Source: Dyella_B jejuensis
GTDB lineage: Bacteria > Pseudomonadota > Gammaproteobacteria > Xanthomonadales > Rhodanobacteraceae
Direction: 5' to 3'
Assembly: GCF_044904675.1 (NCBI RefSeq)
Contig: NZ_JADIKJ010000010.1
Coordinates: forward strand, 158,237 to 222,236
DNA length: 64,000 bases
How positions within the stretch are numbered: the stretch's first letter is position 1; each line of letters opens with the position of its first letter. Shown here piece after piece: positions 35,279-44,801 of this stretch. A model generated the notes under the pieces. That model searched no databases. It worked only from the letters and a program-made list of their open reading frames with translations, and was not told where the DNA came from. Made by a program: the position numbers and the translations under genes.

Positions 35279-36622
35279 ATGAACCGTCTACGGACATTGT
35301 TCTGGAACTATCGCCGCTTCCGTTCGCGCAGCGAATTGCAGGGACAGATCGAGGCGCTGCACAAGGCACAAGCTATCATCGAGTTCCGCCTGGACGGCAC
35401 CATCCTGGACGTGAACGAAAATTTCCTGCGGACCATGGGTTATGAACGCAAGGAGGTGATCGGCAACCATCACCGCATGTTCGTCGATCCGGTCGAGCGC
35501 GAAGGCGACAACTATAAGAAATTCTGGGAACGCCTCGGCTCAGGCGAGCATTACACAGGGCAATACAAACGCATGGCCAAGGGCGGCCGCGAAGTATGGA
35601 TCCAGGCCAGCTACAGTCCGATCTTGGACCGGCGCGGACGCCCGTTCAAGGTGGTCAAGCATGCGATCGACGTGACCGCGCAGCGTTTGCAAACGGCCGA
35701 TATGGAAGGCCGTCTCGCCGCGATCAATCGTGCACAGGCGGTGATCAGTTTTGATCTTGATGGCACCATTCTCGACGCCAATGACAATTTCCTTGCCACG
35801 CTCGGTTATCAGCGCGAGGAAGTAGTCGGTCGTCACCATCGCCTGTTCGTGGACGCCGCCACGCGCGAAAGCGAAGCCTATCGCGAATTCTGGGCCCGCT
35901 TGCGCGAAGGCGAATACAACGCGGGCCTGTTCAGCCGTGTCCGCAAGGATGGTACGGAAGTTTGGATCCAGGCTACTTACAATCCCATCCTGGATATGAC
36001 CGGACGGCCTTTCAAGATCGTCAAATACGCTACCGACGTCACTGAGCAGACACGGGCCGTACAAACCCTGCAGAGTGCACTGGGTTCGCTCTCGGAAACC
36101 GTGCCGGCCATTGCCAGCCAGGCCTCGAACGCGAGGAGCCTGGCCAATGATGCCAGCAGCAGCGCAAGCTCTGGCGGATCCATGGTGAACGAGCTGGTCG
36201 GTACGATCAGCGATATCAACCAGCGCGCGCAAAGCATGGCCGAAATCATCGGGGTGATGGATTCCATTGCCTTCCAGACCAATATCCTGGCGATCAATGC
36301 GGCGGTGGAAGCAGCGCACGCTGGCGAGCAAGGCCGTGGCTTTGGTGTAGTGGCACAGGAAGTCCGCGCATTGGCGCAGCGGAGCGCGCAATCAGCACGC
36401 GATATTCGCGAGCTGATCCAGAACGCCGTCGATTCGCTGGCCGAAGGCAGCCAGCGCGCAAGGCAGGCCGGCGAGGCCATGCATGCCATCGTGGCTTCGG
36501 CGCTGCAGGTGAACGAGCGGGTGGGACAAATCGCGAACGCGGCGGACTCACAAGCCAGCGGCATCGCCCAGGTCAATCGCGCCATCGAGCGGTTGCGTGC
36601 CGGTCATACAGCGACGGCTTAG
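35279..36622 (+). CDS. Soluble PAS-PAS methyl-accepting chemotaxis protein (BdlA-like)
   Basis: Cytoplasmic chemoreceptor of 447 residues with no transmembrane helix. Two closely related PAS domains come first: IEFRLDGTILDVNENFL with HHRMFVDP (about 35-140) and ISFDLDGTILDANDNFL with HHRLFVDA (about 155-260). A short methyl-accepting signalling domain follows, whose hairpin tip is SIAFQTNILAINAAVEAAHA then GRGFGVVAQEVRALAQRS. The layout is that of Pseudomonas aeruginosa BdlA, which triggers biofilm dispersal, and of Aer-like energy sensors. The signalling domain has few heptads and lacks a C-terminal CheR-docking pentapeptide. ATG 35279 has a GGGAGG ribosome site. No che genes are nearby. Confidence 0.93.
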   Translation: MNRLRTLFWNYRRFRSRSELQGQIEALHKAQAIIEFRLDGTILDVNENFLRTMGYERKEVIGNHHRMFVDPVEREGDNYKKFWERLGSGEHYTGQYKRMAKGGREVWIQASYSPILDRRGRPFKVVKHAIDVTAQRLQTADMEGRLAAINRAQAVISFDLDGTILDANDNFLATLGYQREEVVGRHHRLFVDAATRESEAYREFWARLREGEYNAGLFSRVRKDGTEVWIQATYNPILDMTGRPFKIVKYATDVTEQTRAVQTLQSALGSLSETVPAIASQASNARSLANDASSSASSGGSMVNELVGTISDINQRAQSMAEIIGVMDSIAFQTNILAINAAVEAAHAGEQGRGFGVVAQEVRALAQRSAQSARDIRELIQNAVDSLAEGSQRARQAGEAMHAIVASALQVNERVGQIANAADSQASGIAQVNRAIERLRAGHTATA

Positions 36623-36665
36623 TGATTGCGGCCGGCGGCATACATAGCCCCGCCGGCCAGTCCTT

Positions 36666-37142
36666 TTATTCGTAACTGACGCCCGTAATTTCGTAGTGCT
36701 TCACGCCATTGGGCGCCGTGAACTCGAAACTGTCGCCAGCGCTCTTGCCGATCAGGGCACGCGCGATCGGCGAGGACACGGCGATCAGGCGCTGCTTGAT
36801 GTCGGCTTCCAGGTCGCCGACGATCTGATAGGTCACCGCTTCGCCACTGTCCTCATCTTCCAGATCCACGGTCGCGCCGAACACCACCTTGTTGCCGGGA
36901 CTCAAGCGCGACACATCGATTACTTCCGCAGTCGACAACGCCGCTTCCAACTCGGCGATGCGCCCCTCGATGAAGCTCTGCTGTTCACGCGCCGCATGGT
37001 ATTCGGCGTTTTCCTTGAGGTCGCCGTGCGCGCGCGCTTCGGCAATGGCCGCGATGATTTTCGGCCGTTCGACTGACTTCAGGCGCTCGAGCTCGCCGCG
37101 CAGGCGTTCCGATCCGACTTTGGTGATGGGGGCGCGACTCAT
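36666..37142 (-). CDS. greA: Transcription elongation factor GreA
   Basis: Transcript-cleavage factor of 158 residues that rescues backtracked RNA polymerase. The N-terminal coiled coil carries the catalytic acidic tip (ARAHGDLKENAEYHAARE), and the C-terminal FKBP-like domain includes VTYQIVGDLEAD and ISVSSPIARALIGK-like segments ending in GVKHYEITGVSYE. Its ATG overlaps the carB stop codon in ATGA, so it is translationally coupled to carB, the usual Xanthomonadales order. Confidence 0.97.
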   Translation of the reverse strand: MSRAPITKVGSERLRGELERLKSVERPKIIAAIAEARAHGDLKENAEYHAAREQQSFIEGRIAELEAALSTAEVIDVSRLSPGNKVVFGATVDLEDEDSGEAVTYQIVGDLEADIKQRLIAVSSPIARALIGKSAGDSFEFTAPNGVKHYEITGVSYE

Positions 37143-40100
37143 GCGCTCAGCTCCTTGTGAAGTTCCTGCAGGCTATGCACTTCGCCGTTATCGTGGAAAT
37201 CCAGCGAATGCACCAGCGCACGCGCGCCTGCCACGGTGGTGGAATAAGTAACGCGATGCTGCAAGGCTTCGCGCCGGATCGAGAACGAGTCAGCGATGGC
37301 CTGCTTGCCCTCGGTGGTGTTGACGATATAGACAATTTCGCCGTTCTTGATCAGATCGACGATGTGCGGCCGGCCTTCCAGCACCTTGTTGATGCGCTCG
37401 CAGATAACGCCGTGCGCGGTGAGATAAGTGGCCGTGCCCGATGTGGCGACCAGCGTGAACCCGCGCGCGGCAATGTCCTTGGCAACCGTGAGCAGGCGCT
37501 CTTTGTCGGCATCACGCACTGAGACAAACACCTTGCCCTTCGGCGGCGTCTTGATGCCGGCCGCGTCATGGCCCCGCGCGAAGGCAGCACCGAAGCTGCG
37601 GCCTACGCCCATCACTTCGCCGGTGGAGCGCATTTCCGGACCAAGGATCGGATCGACATTCTGGAATTTCAGGAACGGGAAGATCGCTTCCTTCACGGAG
37701 TAGTAATCCGGAATCACCTCGCGAGTCGTGCCTTGCGCCGCCAGGCTGCGGCCCGCCATGCAGCGCGCGGCGATCTTGGCAAGCGCGACGCCGGTCGCCT
37801 TGGAGACGAACGGCACGGTACGCGAAGCACGCGGATTTACTTCCAGGATGAAAACGGTATCGCCCTGGATCGCGAACTGCGTATTCATCAGGCCGATGAC
37901 CTTGAGCTCCTTCGCCATCAAGGCAACCTGGCGACGCAGTTCGTCCTGCACCGCAGGCGTGAGCGAATACGGCGGCAGCGAACAGGACGAATCGCCGGAA
38001 TGCACGCCGGCTTCTTCGATGTGCTCCATGATGCCGCCGACCAGTACATTGCCCTCCTGGTCGGCGATGATGTCGACATCGACCTCGACAGCATGGTCGA
38101 GGAAGCGGTCGAGCAGCACCGGCGAATCGTTCGACACCTGCACGGCCTCGCGGATGTAGCGCGCCAGATCGGCATCGTCGTACACCACTTCCATGGCCCG
38201 TCCACCCAACACGTAGCTTGGGCGCACGACCAGCGGATAGCCGATCTCGCGCGCGAGCGCCAGCGCTTCGTCGGCATTGCGCGCGGTGCGGTTCGGCGGC
38301 TGGGTCAGGCCCAGCTTGCTGATCATTTGCTGGAAGCGCTCACGATCTTCGGCCAGGTCGATCGAATCCGGCGAAGTACCAATGATCGGCGCACCGGCCG
38401 CTTCCAGCGCTCGCGCCAACTTCAGCGGCGTCTGCCCGCCGTATTGCACAATGACGCCCTTGGGCTTTTCCAGATCCACGATCTCCAGCACGTCTTCGAG
38501 CGTCAGCGGTTCGAAGTAGAGGCGATCGGAGGTGTCATAGTCGGTGGAAACCGTCTCCGGGTTGCAGTTGACCATGATGGTCTCGAACCCGTCCTCGCGT
38601 AGCGCCAGCGCCGCATGCACGCAGCAGTAGTCGAATTCGATACCCTGCCCGATCCGGTTCGGGCCGCCGCCGAGCACGATGATCTTGTCGCGGTTGCTCG
38701 GGTTGGCTTCGCACTCTTCCTCGTAGGTCGAATACATATACGCAGTGGTCGTGGCGAACTCGGCCGCACAGGAGTCCACGCGCTTGTATACAGGGCGCAC
38801 GCCGAGCGTGCGGCGCAGGTGACGCACGGCCGTTTCGTCGGTCCTGGTGAGCTCCGCCAGGCGTGCATCGGAAAAGCCCAGGCGCTTCAGCTCGCGCATG
38901 CGTGCTGCGTCGAGCGCGGTCAGGCCCTGCTCCTGCACTTCCTTCTCGGTCAGCACGATGTCTTCGAACGCAGCAAGGAACCATGGATCAACGTGGCTCA
39001 GATCGTGCACTTCTTCCAGCGTCAGGCCGGCGCGGAACGCATCGGCCAGATGGAACACGCGATCGGGACGCGGCTCGCGCAACTCGCGCTTCAGTGTCGC
39101 CAGGCCATCGTCGGTGCCGATATCCAGTCCGGTCGGATTCAGGCCGGTCTTGCCGATCTCCAAACCACGCAGCGCCTTCTGCAGCGACTCATGGAAGCTG
39201 CGGCCCATCGCCATCACTTCGCCCACCGACTTCATCTGGGTGGTGAGGCGTGCGTCGGCCTGCGGGAATTTCTCGAAGGCAAAGCGCGGGATCTTGGTAA
39301 CTACGTAATCGATGGTCGGTTCGAACGAGGCTGGCGTGCGTCCACCAGTGATGTCGTTCTTGAGTTCGTCCAGCGTATAGCCGACGGCGAGCTTGGCCGC
39401 GATCTTGGCGATCGGGAAGCCGGTTGCCTTGGAAGCCAGCGCCGACGAACGCGAGACGCGCGGATTCATCTCGATCACCACCACGCGACCGGTATCGGCG
39501 TTTACGCCGAACTGCACGTTGGAACCGCCGGTATCCACGCCAATCTTGCGCAGCACCGCGATCGAGGCATCGCGCAGGCGCTGGTATTCCTTGTCGGTCA
39601 GGGTCTGCGCCGGGGCTACCGTGATCGAGTCGCCGGTGTGCACGCCCATCGGATCGAGGTTTTCGATCGAACACACGATGATGCAGTTGTCCGCCTTGTC
39701 GCGGACCACTTCCATCTCGAATTCTTTCCAGCCAAGCACGGACTCTTCGACAAGCACTTCATGCACCGGGGAAAGCTCCAGGCCGCGCTTGACGATTTCT
39801 TCGAATTCCTCGCGGTTGTACGCGATACCGCCACCCGATCCGCCGAGCGTGAAGCTCGGCCGGATAATGGTGGGATAGCCGACGGTAGCCTGGATCTCGA
39901 CCGCCTGCTCGAACGAGCGCGCTACCGCGGCCTTCGGGCACTCAAGGCCGATCTCGGACATCGCTACGCGAAACAGTTCACGGTCTTCGGCCATGCGAAT
40001 GGCTTCGCGCGAAGCGCCAACCAATTCCACGCCATACTTTTCGAGCACGCCGTGGTCGGCCAGGTCGAGCGCACAATTAAGACCGGTCTGGCCGCCCATG

Positions 40101-40366
40101 GTCGGCAGCACCGCATCGGGACGTTCCTTGGCAATGATGCGCTCCACCGTCTGCCAGTTGATCGGCTCGATGTAGACGGCGTCGGCAGTCTCCGGATCGG
40201 TCATGATCGTGGCGGGATTGGAGTTCACCAGGATCACCCGGTAACCCTCTTCCTTGAGCGCCTTGCAAGCCTGCGCGCCGGAGTAGTCGAACTCGCAAGC
40301 CTGGCCGATGACGATCGGACCGGCGCCGATGATGAGGATGCTCTTGATATCGGAACGCTTAGGCAT
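37139..40366 (-). CDS. carB: Carbamoyl-phosphate synthase large subunit
   Basis: Enzyme of 1075 residues that makes carbamoyl phosphate from bicarbonate, ammonia and two ATP for arginine and pyrimidine synthesis. Both ATP-grasp halves are intact: SILIIGAGPIVIGQACEFDYSG at the start with GGSGGGIAYN, and IIVLGGGPNRIGQGIEFDYC near residue 560 with VVRPSYVLGGRAMEVVYD. The C-terminal allosteric MGS-like domain (about residues 940-1075) ends the protein. Length is standard. The start overlaps the carA stop by eight bases; greA overlaps its end. Confidence 0.98.
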   Translation of the reverse strand: MPKRSDIKSILIIGAGPIVIGQACEFDYSGAQACKALKEEGYRVILVNSNPATIMTDPETADAVYIEPINWQTVERIIAKERPDAVLPTMGGQTGLNCALDLADHGVLEKYGVELVGASREAIRMAEDRELFRVAMSEIGLECPKAAVARSFEQAVEIQATVGYPTIIRPSFTLGGSGGGIAYNREEFEEIVKRGLELSPVHEVLVEESVLGWKEFEMEVVRDKADNCIIVCSIENLDPMGVHTGDSITVAPAQTLTDKEYQRLRDASIAVLRKIGVDTGGSNVQFGVNADTGRVVVIEMNPRVSRSSALASKATGFPIAKIAAKLAVGYTLDELKNDITGGRTPASFEPTIDYVVTKIPRFAFEKFPQADARLTTQMKSVGEVMAMGRSFHESLQKALRGLEIGKTGLNPTGLDIGTDDGLATLKRELREPRPDRVFHLADAFRAGLTLEEVHDLSHVDPWFLAAFEDIVLTEKEVQEQGLTALDAARMRELKRLGFSDARLAELTRTDETAVRHLRRTLGVRPVYKRVDSCAAEFATTTAYMYSTYEEECEANPSNRDKIIVLGGGPNRIGQGIEFDYCCVHAALALREDGFETIMVNCNPETVSTDYDTSDRLYFEPLTLEDVLEIVDLEKPKGVIVQYGGQTPLKLARALEAAGAPIIGTSPDSIDLAEDRERFQQMISKLGLTQPPNRTARNADEALALAREIGYPLVVRPSYVLGGRAMEVVYDDADLARYIREAVQVSNDSPVLLDRFLDHAVEVDVDIIADQEGNVLVGGIMEHIEEAGVHSGDSSCSLPPYSLTPAVQDELRRQVALMAKELKVIGLMNTQFAIQGDTVFILEVNPRASRTVPFVSKATGVALAKIAARCMAGRSLAAQGTTREVIPDYYSVKEAIFPFLKFQNVDPILGPEMRSTGEVMGVGRSFGAAFARGHDAAGIKTPPKGKVFVSVRDADKERLLTVAKDIAARGFTLVATSGTATYLTAHGVICERINKVLEGRPHIVDLIKNGEIVYIVNTTEGKQAIADSFSIRREALQHRVTYSTTVAGARALVHSLDFHDNGEVHSLQELHKELSA

Positions 40367-41495
40367 GCGTGCGGCTCTCCTGCATCAGCTTGGCAAAACG
40401 GTCGAACAGGTAGCGCACATCCAGCGGACCGGGACTTGCTTCCGGATGGCCCTGGAAGCAGAAAGCCGGACGATCGGTCAACGCGAAACCTTGCAGCGAA
40501 CCGTCGAACAGCGAGGTGTGGGTAATGCGCACGTTGGCGGGCAGCGTGCCGGGATCCACCGCGAAACCATGGTTCTGGGAGGTGATCAGCACACGGCCGT
40601 CGTCGTGGTCCTTCACCGGATGGTTGGCGCCGTGATGGCCGAACTTCATCTTCAAGGTCTTGGCACCTACCGCCAGGCCCATGATCTGATGGCCAAGGCA
40701 GATACCGAACAGGGGCATCTTCGCCGCCAGGAACTGGCGCGTGGCGGCAATGGCGTAATCGCACGCGGCCGGATCACCGGGCCCATTGGCAAGAAATACT
40801 CCATCGGGCTTCATCGCCAGCACGTCGCTGGCTGCCGTCTGCGCCGGCACCACGGTGATCTCGCACCCGCTCTCGGCCAGCAGGCGCAGGATGTTGCGCT
40901 TCACGCCGAAATCATAGGCCACCACCTTGAAGCGTCGATCCGGTCGGCTGAACGCGGTGCGGTCGAGGTCGTATATGCCTTCGTCCCAGATGTACGGCTT
41001 ATCGACACTGACCACTTTGGCCAGATCCATGCCGTTCAAGCCAGGGAAAGCGCGCGCCCTGGCCAGTGCGGCGTCGGCGTCGACCGTTTCGCCGGCCACG
41101 ATGCAACCGTTCTGGGCGCCTTTGTCGCGCAGGATGCGGGTCAAGCGCCGCGTGTCGATGCCGGCGATCGCCACGATACCGTGACGCTTGAGGTAGTCAG
41201 GCAGGCTTTCGCTGCTACGCCAGTTACTGGCCCGGCGCGGCACATCGCGCACAATCAGGCCGGCGGTGTGCACGGTGCTGGATTCTGCGTCTTCGGCGTT
41301 ACAGCCGGTGTTACCGATATGGGGATAGGTCAGGGTGACGATCTGGCGGGCATAGGATGGATCGGTGAGGATCTCCTGATAGCCCGTCATCGCCGTATTG
41401 AAAACCACTTCGCCAACGGTTTCGCCAAACGCGCCAACGGCGTGGCCGTGGAACACGCTGCCGTCTTCGAGGGCAAGCAGAGCGGGAATGGGCAT
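40359..41495 (-). CDS. carA: Carbamoyl-phosphate synthase small subunit
   Basis: Glutamine amidotransferase subunit of 378 residues that supplies ammonia to CarB. The N-terminal domain starts PALLALEDGSVFHGHAVG and contains GVVFNTAMTGYQEILTDPSY-like sequence. The class I amidotransferase domain has the catalytic Cys in FGICLGHQIMGLA and the His/Glu pair in CFQGHPEASPGP. ATG 41495 matches the family start with an AAGG element upstream. In related bacteria carA follows dapB directly; here two unrelated genes lie in between. Confidence 0.97.
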   Translation of the reverse strand: MPIPALLALEDGSVFHGHAVGAFGETVGEVVFNTAMTGYQEILTDPSYARQIVTLTYPHIGNTGCNAEDAESSTVHTAGLIVRDVPRRASNWRSSESLPDYLKRHGIVAIAGIDTRRLTRILRDKGAQNGCIVAGETVDADAALARARAFPGLNGMDLAKVVSVDKPYIWDEGIYDLDRTAFSRPDRRFKVVAYDFGVKRNILRLLAESGCEITVVPAQTAASDVLAMKPDGVFLANGPGDPAACDYAIAATRQFLAAKMPLFGICLGHQIMGLAVGAKTLKMKFGHHGANHPVKDHDDGRVLITSQNHGFAVDPGTLPANVRITHTSLFDGSLQGFALTDRPAFCFQGHPEASPGPLDVRYLFDRFAKLMQESRTHA

Positions 41496-41709
41496 GGGGC
41501 CGCCTTTAAGGGTGCAGCAAAGCCCGCAAGCCGCGCGGAAGCAGGCTTGTGGACCTTGGGTCAAGGAAAGTCTCGGGCGGGTAGAAATGATAGGTGGCGA
41601 GCGGCGTTCTGTCCACCGCAACCGATAGCAAAAGCGCTGTCCCGCAAGGCATGTATGCCGCGCTCGCGCTAGACTGGCGGCAACTTAGCCAGGGAAGCTA
41701 CGAAACTCC

Positions 41710-42414
41710 ATGAACGCCACCGTCCTGCTCGATCCTATCCGTCTCGATCGCCCGGATACGGACATACGCGAGCAACCGTTTCCGTTCATGATTGCGCACG
41801 GGCAATTGCCGGACGAGGCGCGCGCCGATCTGGAGCGGGATTTTCCCAGGTACGCCAGCGCCGGTTTCTTTCCTTACGACCCTTCGGACTGCGGACCTTC
41901 GATCAACGCCCTGGTACAGCAATTGACCACCCCGGAATTCGCCAGCGCGATCGGCCGTTACCTGGGCATCCAGGACCTCGGCGGATATCCCACGCTGGTG
42001 ACCCTGTGCCGCGCACTGAACAAGCGCCACGGCACCATCCACACCGACAGCCGCTCCAAGGTCGCCACCGCCCTGCTCTACTTGAATACGCAATGGCCGG
42101 ATACCAGCGACGGTTGCCTGCGCTTCCTTAATCGCATCGACAACATCGACGATCTCGTCGTACCCGAACTCAAGCCGCTGTACGGCGAATTTGCCGTATT
42201 CAAGCGCTGCGACAACTCCTTCCACGGCCATCTGCCTTACGAGGGCGAGCGACGGGTGATACAGGTGGCTTGGCTGACCAGCGAAGACGAGAAGCTGCGC
42301 AAGACCAAGCGCGGCAAATTCTCGCGCACCTTCAAGAAGCTGTTTGGCGCGCTGGATCGAAAACTCGGTGCGGGCCGCGATCGCAACGCGGCGCACAAGA
42401 CGCGCGACGCCTGA
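41710..42414 (+). CDS. 2-oxoglutarate/Fe(II)-dependent oxygenase family protein
   Basis: Protein of 234 residues with the double-stranded beta-helix oxygenase pattern. Metal ligands are the HxD pair in HGTIHTDSRSK, near residue 112, and the distal His in NSFHGHLPYEGERR, where the Arg would bind 2-oxoglutarate. An N-terminal stretch (FPFMIAHGQLPDEARADL) is common in prolyl-hydroxylase-like members. The C-terminal tail is basic (RKTKRGKFSRTFKKLF). The substrate is unknown. It is transcribed against its neighbours, between carA and a cation exchanger, interrupting the usual dapB-carA order. Confidence 0.85.
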   Translation: MNATVLLDPIRLDRPDTDIREQPFPFMIAHGQLPDEARADLERDFPRYASAGFFPYDPSDCGPSINALVQQLTTPEFASAIGRYLGIQDLGGYPTLVTLCRALNKRHGTIHTDSRSKVATALLYLNTQWPDTSDGCLRFLNRIDNIDDLVVPELKPLYGEFAVFKRCDNSFHGHLPYEGERRVIQVAWLTSEDEKLRKTKRGKFSRTFKKLFGALDRKLGAGRDRNAAHKTRDA

Positions 42415-42493
42415 ACAGTCGCACCAACCGAACGGACCGGCTCACCGCGCTGGCAGCGATGCGCAGGAGCGGCGGCGCATACCGCGAAAGGTA

Positions 42494-43498
42494 TCAGGTC
42501 AGGACATGCCAGCCCACGTAGAGGGCAAACACGGCGTAAAGCAAGCCCACCGGTACCAGCTTGCGTCCATCGACGCGCCCCCGATGGAACAGCCACCACA
42601 GGTAGACGATGGCGATGGTGGTGATGACGCCCGACACGATCAGCGGCCGGTCGAACATCCATGGCGTAGCAAACAAGGCCAACGCGCTTGGAATGGTGGC
42701 CTGGATCATCATCGCGCCGGAGATGTTGGCCAATGCCAGACGCTCCTTGCCCTGGCGTACCCAGATCAGCGCATTCATGGTTTCCGGCAATTCGGTGGCA
42801 ACCGGGCTGAGCACCAGCGCCACCAGATGCGGAGGCATATGCATGGCGGCGCCAATGCTTTCGATCTGCCCTACAAACACATGCGACGCGAAAGCAATCA
42901 CCAGTAACGCCAAGACCGTCTGCAGCAGCACCATCTTGAGCGAGGGTGTTGCGGCGTCGCGCTGAAACATCAGCGGCTCAAGCGGTTCATGATCCGCACC
43001 GTCATCGCCATGCTTCAACTCGCGCCATACGTAGAAAACGTAGGCGGCTAGAAACAACACACCCAGCCACGGTTTGAAGGCGAAAGCGACCAGGCCAAGG
43101 CCGCATTTCACCACGAAGATCGACAGGAACCACAGCTGATCCCGCGCGAGCCGCGCATGCTCCACCTGCACGCACAGATCGTTTCGCCCCAGGCGCCGGC
43201 GGTTGCTCCACAACGCAATCCCGACGACCGCGTAGGCAATGGTGGCAAGCACCAGGGGACCACCCAGTGCTGCGCCAACCCCGATGTCCCGCACCTGTGC
43301 GGTTCGCCCCAAAATTACCGCTACGAAAGTTACCGCGCTCTCCGGCAGCGCCGTACCGAACGCAGCCAGCACCGTGCCCGTGGCAGTCGCGCCAAAATCG
43401 AGCTTGTGTCCCAGCCATTCGATGCCGTTGACGAAATACTCGCAGGCCAGATAGATGGCTCCGGCGGAAAGCAGGAACAACAGTGCGACGACGAGCAT
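42494..43498 (-). CDS. Sodium/calcium exchanger family membrane protein
   Basis: Cation antiporter of 334 residues with ten or eleven hydrophobic segments in two inverted halves. Each half has an alpha-repeat signature: GTVLAAFGTALPESAVTFVAV near residue 45 and LVALVLSPVATELPETMNAL near residue 230. Those blocks hold the transport Glu residues of the CaCA superfamily. The loop between halves is acidic and His-rich (RELKHGDDGADHEPLEP). The ion pair is not determinable. ATG 43498 has a CAGGAAG ribosome site. It is a single gene between carA and dapB. Confidence 0.9.
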   Translation of the reverse strand: MLVVALLFLLSAGAIYLACEYFVNGIEWLGHKLDFGATATGTVLAAFGTALPESAVTFVAVILGRTAQVRDIGVGAALGGPLVLATIAYAVVGIALWSNRRRLGRNDLCVQVEHARLARDQLWFLSIFVVKCGLGLVAFAFKPWLGVLFLAAYVFYVWRELKHGDDGADHEPLEPLMFQRDAATPSLKMVLLQTVLALLVIAFASHVFVGQIESIGAAMHMPPHLVALVLSPVATELPETMNALIWVRQGKERLALANISGAMMIQATIPSALALFATPWMFDRPLIVSGVITTIAIVYLWWLFHRGRVDGRKLVPVGLLYAVFALYVGWHVLT

Positions 43499-43865
43499 GG
43501 ACGCTTCCTGGCCGGGCGAACGAAAAACCCATGGCACACGCGCACGGCTTGCCCGGCCTGGGTAAGTCGTGTCGTGGCCAAAGGTCTCGCCGGACCATCG
43601 CTGACGCAACCGCCTGCGATAACCATCCGCGCCATGAAGCAACCGGCTTCAAGTATGTTGACGCGGATTCCCCGAAGCACGACCTGTCGGCTCGATGCGT
43701 CGAGGATGGCTACTCCCCAATGACAACGCGAGGGATGGTACAGGCCTCTACCACTGCAGACAACGCTTGGTCGCCCGGCGCGGGCGAACGGGCGCGCGCT
43801 GGGCGCGCCAGCGCTGGGAAAAGCGTGTATTGGAATAACGGGCCTGCGTTGGGCCAACCGGGTTG
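43499..43865. other. Intergenic region, no gene seen
   Basis: About 370 bases between dapB (ends 43866) and the exchanger gene, both on the minus strand. It should contain the exchanger promoter. Short GC-rich open frames on either strand lack family motifs and ribosome sites. Confidence 0.5.
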
Positions 43866-44669
43866 TCAGGAACGGCGCGACTGCAGCATGTCATCGATGC
43901 CATAACTGCCATGCCCTTGCTTGACCAACCACGCGGCCGCCTCCAGCGCGCCGCGCGCAAAGATGGAGCGGTCCGTAGCGCGGTGGCTCAGTTCGACCCG
44001 CTCGCCCTGCCCGAACAGCAATGCGGTGTGCTCCCCCACCACGTCGCCCCCACGCACGACCGCGAAGCCGATGCTGCCGTGACGACGTATACCTGGACGT
44101 CCTTCGCGCGTGTAGACACCCGCCTGCTCCAGGCTGCCGCCGCGCGCGGCCGCCGCAGCATGGCCCAGCGCGAGCGCCGTGCCTGACGGCGCATCCTCCT
44201 TGCGGCCGTGATGCGATTCGACGATTTCCAGATCCCAGTCAGGCAGCGCCGTGGCCGCTTCGCGCAACAGGCGGGTCAGCACGGCAACGCCCAGGCTGAA
44301 GTTGGCCGCGCGCAAGATTGCGATGCGCTTGCTTGCCTGATCCAGCGTTGCCTCGAGGGCAGCGTCGATACCCGTGGTTCCGGTGACCAGCGCAATGCCA
44401 TGCTCGGTGCAATGTGCCAACGCGATGGCAAGACCATCCGGCCCGCTGAAATCGACCATGGCATCGACAGGCGGCATAGCGTTCCAATCATGCGAATAAC
44501 GCAGGGCATCGACCTGTTCGCCGAACACCGGCACGCCATCGTGCACGGAGCCTACCCGCACTATGGCGCGTACCAGCTCGAAGCGTTGGTCCTCGCGTAC
44601 CAATGTGAGCAATGCTTGGCCCATGCGACCAGAAGCGCCATTGATGGCCAGGCGGATGGCTTGCACCAT
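43866..44669 (-). CDS. dapB: 4-hydroxy-tetrahydrodipicolinate reductase
   Basis: Cytosolic NAD(P)H enzyme of 267 residues in lysine and diaminopimelate synthesis. The Rossmann start is AINGASGRMGQALLTLV, the substrate region SHHGRKEDAPSGTALALG contains the catalytic His and Lys, and the C-terminal part has FARGALEAAAWLVKQG. Residue GRKED replaces the commoner RHKKD but keeps the essential pattern. It follows dnaJ after 130 bases on the same strand. The usual downstream partner carA is separated here by an insertion. Confidence 0.96.
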   Translation of the reverse strand: MVQAIRLAINGASGRMGQALLTLVREDQRFELVRAIVRVGSVHDGVPVFGEQVDALRYSHDWNAMPPVDAMVDFSGPDGLAIALAHCTEHGIALVTGTTGIDAALEATLDQASKRIAILRAANFSLGVAVLTRLLREAATALPDWDLEIVESHHGRKEDAPSGTALALGHAAAAARGGSLEQAGVYTREGRPGIRRHGSIGFAVVRGGDVVGEHTALLFGQGERVELSHRATDRSIFARGALEAAAWLVKQGHGSYGIDDMLQSRRS

Positions 44670-44801
44670 GGATGTATTCCTTATCGTCCCGGGCGGGAGT
44701 CGATTAGCCCTGTCCGGGCGCGCTGGGCTCAGCTTAGTTCAATGCATGCATGTCTGCCGAGCCGCGCACGCCCGATCCATCCGCTCGGCAACGCAAGCTC
44801 G

